8,058 bases of DNA from JACTUC01 sp964477685 (GTDB lineage Archaea; Thermoproteota; Methanomethylicia; Methanomethylicales; Methanomethylicaceae), in NCBI GenBank assembly GCA_964477685.1, contig CAYZHK010000066.1, positions 1-8,058 on the forward strand. The letters run 5' to 3'. Shown here in pieces: positions 6,461 to 8,058 of this stretch. The translations under genes and the position numbers were made by a program. Position 1 is the stretch's first letter. Every line of letters starts with the position of its first letter. The notes below the pieces were generated by a model. The model saw nothing but the letters and a program-made list of their open reading frames with translations, was not told the origin of the DNA and searched no databases.

Positions 6461-7426
6461 TCAAACGGCTGCCCGCCCGCTCCGCTCAAGGGATCTCATC
6501 GCATCGGAGAGCGTCAGCTGCCTCCCCTTTTCCTTGAGTGCCACGGCAAGCTCAATGATTTCCTCCACGCCCCCGAACCTGAGCCCCCGGATCTTCTCGA
6601 AGTTCCATCCCTGGCACTTTATGGCGGAAACGACGTGGGCAAAGGAAACCGCCTTGATCCAGCTCCTGGTCTTGTAGTAGGAGGCAATGAAGCTCCCTGA
6701 CCAGGTGTCGCCGGCGCCGGTCACGTCCACAACGTTCTTGGTGATGGCCGCCATCGCAGGGATGAACTCGGTCCCGGACTCGGACCGGATGACCGTCCCG
6801 ATTTCTCCCAGGGTAAGGACTAGGTTCCTGGCGGCAATGGCTTTGATCGCCTTGGAGACTACCTCATCCCCGGTCAGGGCATGGAGCTCGCGCTCGTTCA
6901 GGATGAAGATGTCGGCTGAGGACGCGGCATCCAGTATGGCATCCCGGTTGGCCTTCGTGTCCATGTAGTGGATCACCGAGTTGACGGAGACAAGGACGCC
7001 GCTGTCCGCATCCTTGATGGCATTCACCATGCGGACAACCTTGGGGGGGTTCATGGGCGCCAAGTGGATCGCCCTTGCGCCCCTAGACAGGGCTCCGAGG
7101 ACATCCCTGGTTGTTATCCTGGAGCCGGGCCCTATGGATGCCCTCCGGTACTTGGCATTCCAGTCCCGGTCGTAGGTGATGTGGAACTCGGTCCCCTTCC
7201 CCTTGGTCTTCCGGACTATAGAATTGCCGAAGCTGGAGAGGAGCTCGTGGTACTGGTAGTCCGCGCCCACGGCCGTTATGAGGCTTATCTCGTCGTAAAT
7301 GGTCCGTGCCCCCATGGCGGCGTAGAGTGCTGCTCCTCCGGGCTGGATCCGCTCGCCGCGCAGGTTCACGACGCGGTCGGTGGAGGCATGTCCCACAAAG
7401 GCGATGCGGTCCGACAAAAGATTCAC
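6461..7426 (-). CDS. PfkB/ribokinase-family carbohydrate or nucleoside kinase
   Basis: The 321-residue product belongs to the ribokinase (PfkB) superfamily, which phosphorylates sugars, nucleosides or similar alcohols with ATP. IAFVGHASTDRV (8-19) is the first strand with the substrate-binding Asp. PGGAALYAAMGA (29-40) is the N-terminal PfkB signature with the Gly pair. FILNERELHALTG (174-186) contains the NxxE motif (N177, E180). DVTGAGDTWSGSF (234-246) is the C-terminal signature, with D240 the expected catalytic base and GAGD the anion hole. The last 50 residues form an ordinary helical tail. The substrate cannot be read from the sequence. The start used is GTG at 7426, with only a weak ribosome site of its own, and it overlaps the stop of a possible 17-codon leader ORF. 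It is convergent with the his operon, so a direct role in histidine synthesis is not implied. Confidence 0.88.
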   Translation of the reverse strand: MNLLSDRIAFVGHASTDRVVNLRGERIQPGGAALYAAMGARTIYDEISLITAVGADYQYHELLSSFGNSIVRKTKGKGTEFHITYDRDWNAKYRRASIGPGSRITTRDVLGALSRGARAIHLAPMNPPKVVRMVNAIKDADSGVLVSVNSVIHYMDTKANRDAILDAASSADIFILNERELHALTGDEVVSKAIKAIAARNLVLTLGEIGTVIRSESGTEFIPAMAAITKNVVDVTGAGDTWSGSFIASYYKTRSWIKAVSFAHVVSAIKCQGWNFEKIRGLRFGGVEEIIELAVALKEKGRQLTLSDAMRSLERSGRAAV

Positions 7427-7476
7427 TCGCTCTTACTCTGTGCCCCTGTGTAAAAAGCGTTCACCTGGATGGCCAT
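7423..7476 (-). CDS. Possible 17-codon leader ORF before the kinase gene
   Basis: On the minus strand an ATG at 7476-7474 opens a short frame, MAIQVNAFYTGAQSKSE, ending in TGA at 7425-7423. That stop overlaps the kinase GTG start as GTGA, the same coupling geometry used in the his operon. The purine run GGGGAGGAG (7490-7482) lies 5 bases before this ATG and would be a strong Shine-Dalgarno site if it were transcribed. The kinase GTG itself has no comparable site. The TATA box centred near 7508 is about 32 bases from this ATG, the same distance as in the divergent NurA-like gene. It could be a coupling or regulatory leader, a real micro-protein, or chance. Confidence 0.35.
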   Translation of the reverse strand: MAIQVNAFYTGAQSKSE

Positions 7477-7481
7477 GCCAA

Positions 7482-7500
7482 CTCCTCCCCATGGGAGGGG
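7482..7500. repeat. Inverted repeat within the kinase core promoter
   Basis: CCTCCC (7484-7489) and GGGAGG (7493-7498) form a 6-base dyad around CAT. The next pair is a wobble (7483/7499), and C7482/G7500 extends it. It lies between the predicted kinase TATA box and its start point, a place where a repressor could block initiation. If transcription began further upstream, the same hairpin would instead hide the GGGGAGGAG ribosome site of the leader ORF. On the plus strand it is followed by six Ts, but no plus-strand gene ends here. Confidence 0.4.
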
Positions 7501-7503
7501 CAC

Positions 7504-7513
7504 TTTTTTATAT
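7504..7513 (-). promoter_or_regulatory. TATA box of the kinase gene
   Basis: On the minus strand the bases read ATATAAAAAA, a good archaeal box A. With the usual distance of about 26-27 bases, transcription would begin near 7481. This gives a leader of roughly 55 bases to the kinase GTG, or only about 5 bases to the ATG at 7476. The stretch upstream of the box (GCAT) is not clearly purine-rich, so the BRE element is weak or absent. Confidence 0.5.
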
Positions 7514-7522
7514 GCATGTTCA

Positions 7523-7563
7523 AGGCAATCGAGCCGCCATTCAGAGGCGGGGGTGCGATGCCT
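7523..7563. repeat. Imperfect 41-base dyad between the divergent promoters
   Basis: AGGC(A)ATCG at 7523-7531 can pair with CGATGCCT at 7556-7563, eight pairs with one bulged A. Inside it CCGCC (7534-7538) pairs with GGCGG (7546-7550) around a 7-base loop. It lies between the outward-facing TATA boxes of the kinase gene and the NurA-like gene. It may be an operator for one or both genes or part of a small structured RNA. No known RNA family is recognised. Confidence 0.35.
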
Positions 7564-7608
7564 GTTTAAATCAGTATGACAAAAAAAACGGGGGCTTAGG
7601 TTATATTC

Positions 7609-7616
7609 TTTATATA
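7609..7616 (+). promoter_or_regulatory. TATA box of the NurA-like gene
   Basis: TTTATATA is a near-perfect archaeal box A, with its centre about 32 bases before the ATG at 7644. The usual start point would fall near 7639, leaving about 5 bases of leader, so the transcript could be almost leaderless. TTATATT at 7601-7607 would place the start near 7631 and keep the ribosome site intact. A third candidate, TTTAAAT, is at 7565-7571. Confidence 0.6.
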
Positions 7617-7631
7617 ACGATAGTCCTTACA

Positions 7632-7639
7632 GAGGGTGA
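7632..7639 (+). promoter_or_regulatory. Shine-Dalgarno site of the NurA-like gene
   Basis: GAGGGTGA is complementary to the usual archaeal 16S 3' end (CACCUC core) and ends 4 bases before the ATG at 7644. It fixes this ATG as the start. The strongest TATA box would begin transcription at or just after this site, so either a slightly earlier start point is used or the site is not always on the mRNA. Confidence 0.55.
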
Positions 7640-7643
7640 ACTT

Positions 7644-8058
7644 ATGGAGGCAAATTTTGACTCCATTGCGGGAACCATCAGGCAGAGCCTCAGCTTCCCT
7701 GACAGGACCAGGGGGCACGGCTTCAGCGAGGAGATCCACGCCGGCTCTTTCCAGGAAACTGGGAACTGGGGCGGGGGGGCAGAGGCTGCGATCTCTGCGA
7801 TAGACGGAGGATCCTGCGCTGTCCTGAGGACGCCGACAATGGCCATCGTCCTGAACCGCGTCTACTGCAACAGCTTCAGGGGGATGGAGAAGGGGGATTT
7901 TGCAGAGAGGTTCAGCTTCCTCTCGAAGACCGAGATCGTGACGAAGGGGAGCAGGGTCTATTTCGAGACCGAGATGATCCCGCAGGAGGGGGAGCTGAAG
8001 ATGGGGGGGCTCCGGATCGACTCAGAGGATCCGGAATTCATGGTGGGGAGGGCGCGGG
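7644..8058 (+). CDS. NurA-like nuclease domain protein, N-terminal part (runs off the window)
   Basis: The frame is open from ATG 7644 to the window end, giving 138 residues. After a variable N-terminus of about 48 residues comes AAISAIDGGSCAVLRTPTMAIVLNR (48-72). An Asp-Gly-Gly turn (D54) after a hydrophobic strand, followed by a second hydrophobic strand, resembles the first motif of NurA 5'-3' nucleases, where this Asp binds metal. NurA works with HerA and Mre11-Rad50 in end resection of archaeal DNA breaks. The next part (KTEIVTKGSRVYFETEMIP, near 95-113) is a beta-rich segment. The C-terminal motifs are outside the window, so the family call rests on one motif and could be wrong. There are two runs of seven Gs (near 7770 and 8004), which make frame errors worth excluding. 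It is divergent from the kinase and has its own TATA box and ribosome site. Confidence 0.5.
   Translation, partial: MEANFDSIAGTIRQSLSFPDRTRGHGFSEEIHAGSFQETGNWGGGAEAAISAIDGGSCAVLRTPTMAIVLNRVYCNSFRGMEKGDFAERFSFLSKTEIVTKGSRVYFETEMIPQEGELKMGGLRIDSEDPEFMVGRAR

Noticed and set aside
6968..7453. A 161-residue plus-strand frame across the kinase gene.
   Set aside because: It is antisense to clear PfkB motifs and has no family resemblance or ribosome site of note.
7493..7510. A hairpin followed by six Ts on the plus strand, like an intrinsic terminator.
   Set aside because: No plus-strand gene ends nearby, and the T run is better explained as the complement of the TATA box for the minus-strand kinase gene.
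7581..7588. A run of eight As that could act as a poly-T terminator on the minus strand.
   Set aside because: No minus-strand gene in the window ends upstream of it. It is more likely AT-rich promoter spacer.
1..8058. tRNA or rRNA genes, CRISPR arrays, transposases and insertion-sequence ends.
   Set aside because: I scanned both strands by eye and found no repeat-spacer pattern, cloverleaf, conserved rRNA block or transposase motif.

Overview
The window is dominated by a compact histidine biosynthesis operon on the plus strand, from an organism that is very probably archaeal. Four things support this: TATA boxes instead of bacterial -35/-10 elements, Shine-Dalgarno motifs of the GGTGA/GAGGGTGA type, heavy use of AGG and ATA codons in a G+C-rich and purine-rich coding strand, and archaeal-type single-domain enzymes (a monofunctional HisB and separate HisH and HisF). 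The order hisG-hisD-hisC-hisB-hisH-hisA-hisF-hisIE, together with a NurA-like gene, suggests the TACK (thaumarchaeal-like) branch. This placement is an inference and was not tested by any search.

Layout. Positions 1-131 hold the 3' end of an unidentified gene that stops one base before hisG. Positions 133-6460 hold eight his genes, and every junction between them overlaps (TGATG, four ATGA, TAATG, and one 14-base overlap). Positions 6461-7426 on the minus strand hold a PfkB/ribokinase-family kinase whose stop codon directly abuts the hisIE stop codon. Positions 7427-7643 form a divergent control region with a TATA box facing each way, two dyads, and a possible 17-codon leader ORF that overlaps the kinase start. 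From 7644 to the window end, on the plus strand, lies the 5' part of a gene resembling the NurA nuclease family.

The his genes cover the path from PRPP and ATP to histidine. HisG condenses the two, HisIE performs the next two steps, and HisA isomerises ProFAR. HisH and HisF form the glutamine-dependent IGP synthase, HisB dehydrates IGP, HisC transaminates, and HisD oxidises histidinol twice. Histidinol-phosphate phosphatase has no gene in the window. HisG is of the short form lacking the C-terminal regulatory domain, and no HisZ partner is seen here.

The his operon itself is ordinary, and I see no clear new multi-gene system. The points most worth a second look are the short HisG without a visible HisZ, the HisI-HisE fusion, the kinase leader ORF, the dyads in the divergent promoter region, and the zero-gap convergent gene pair.
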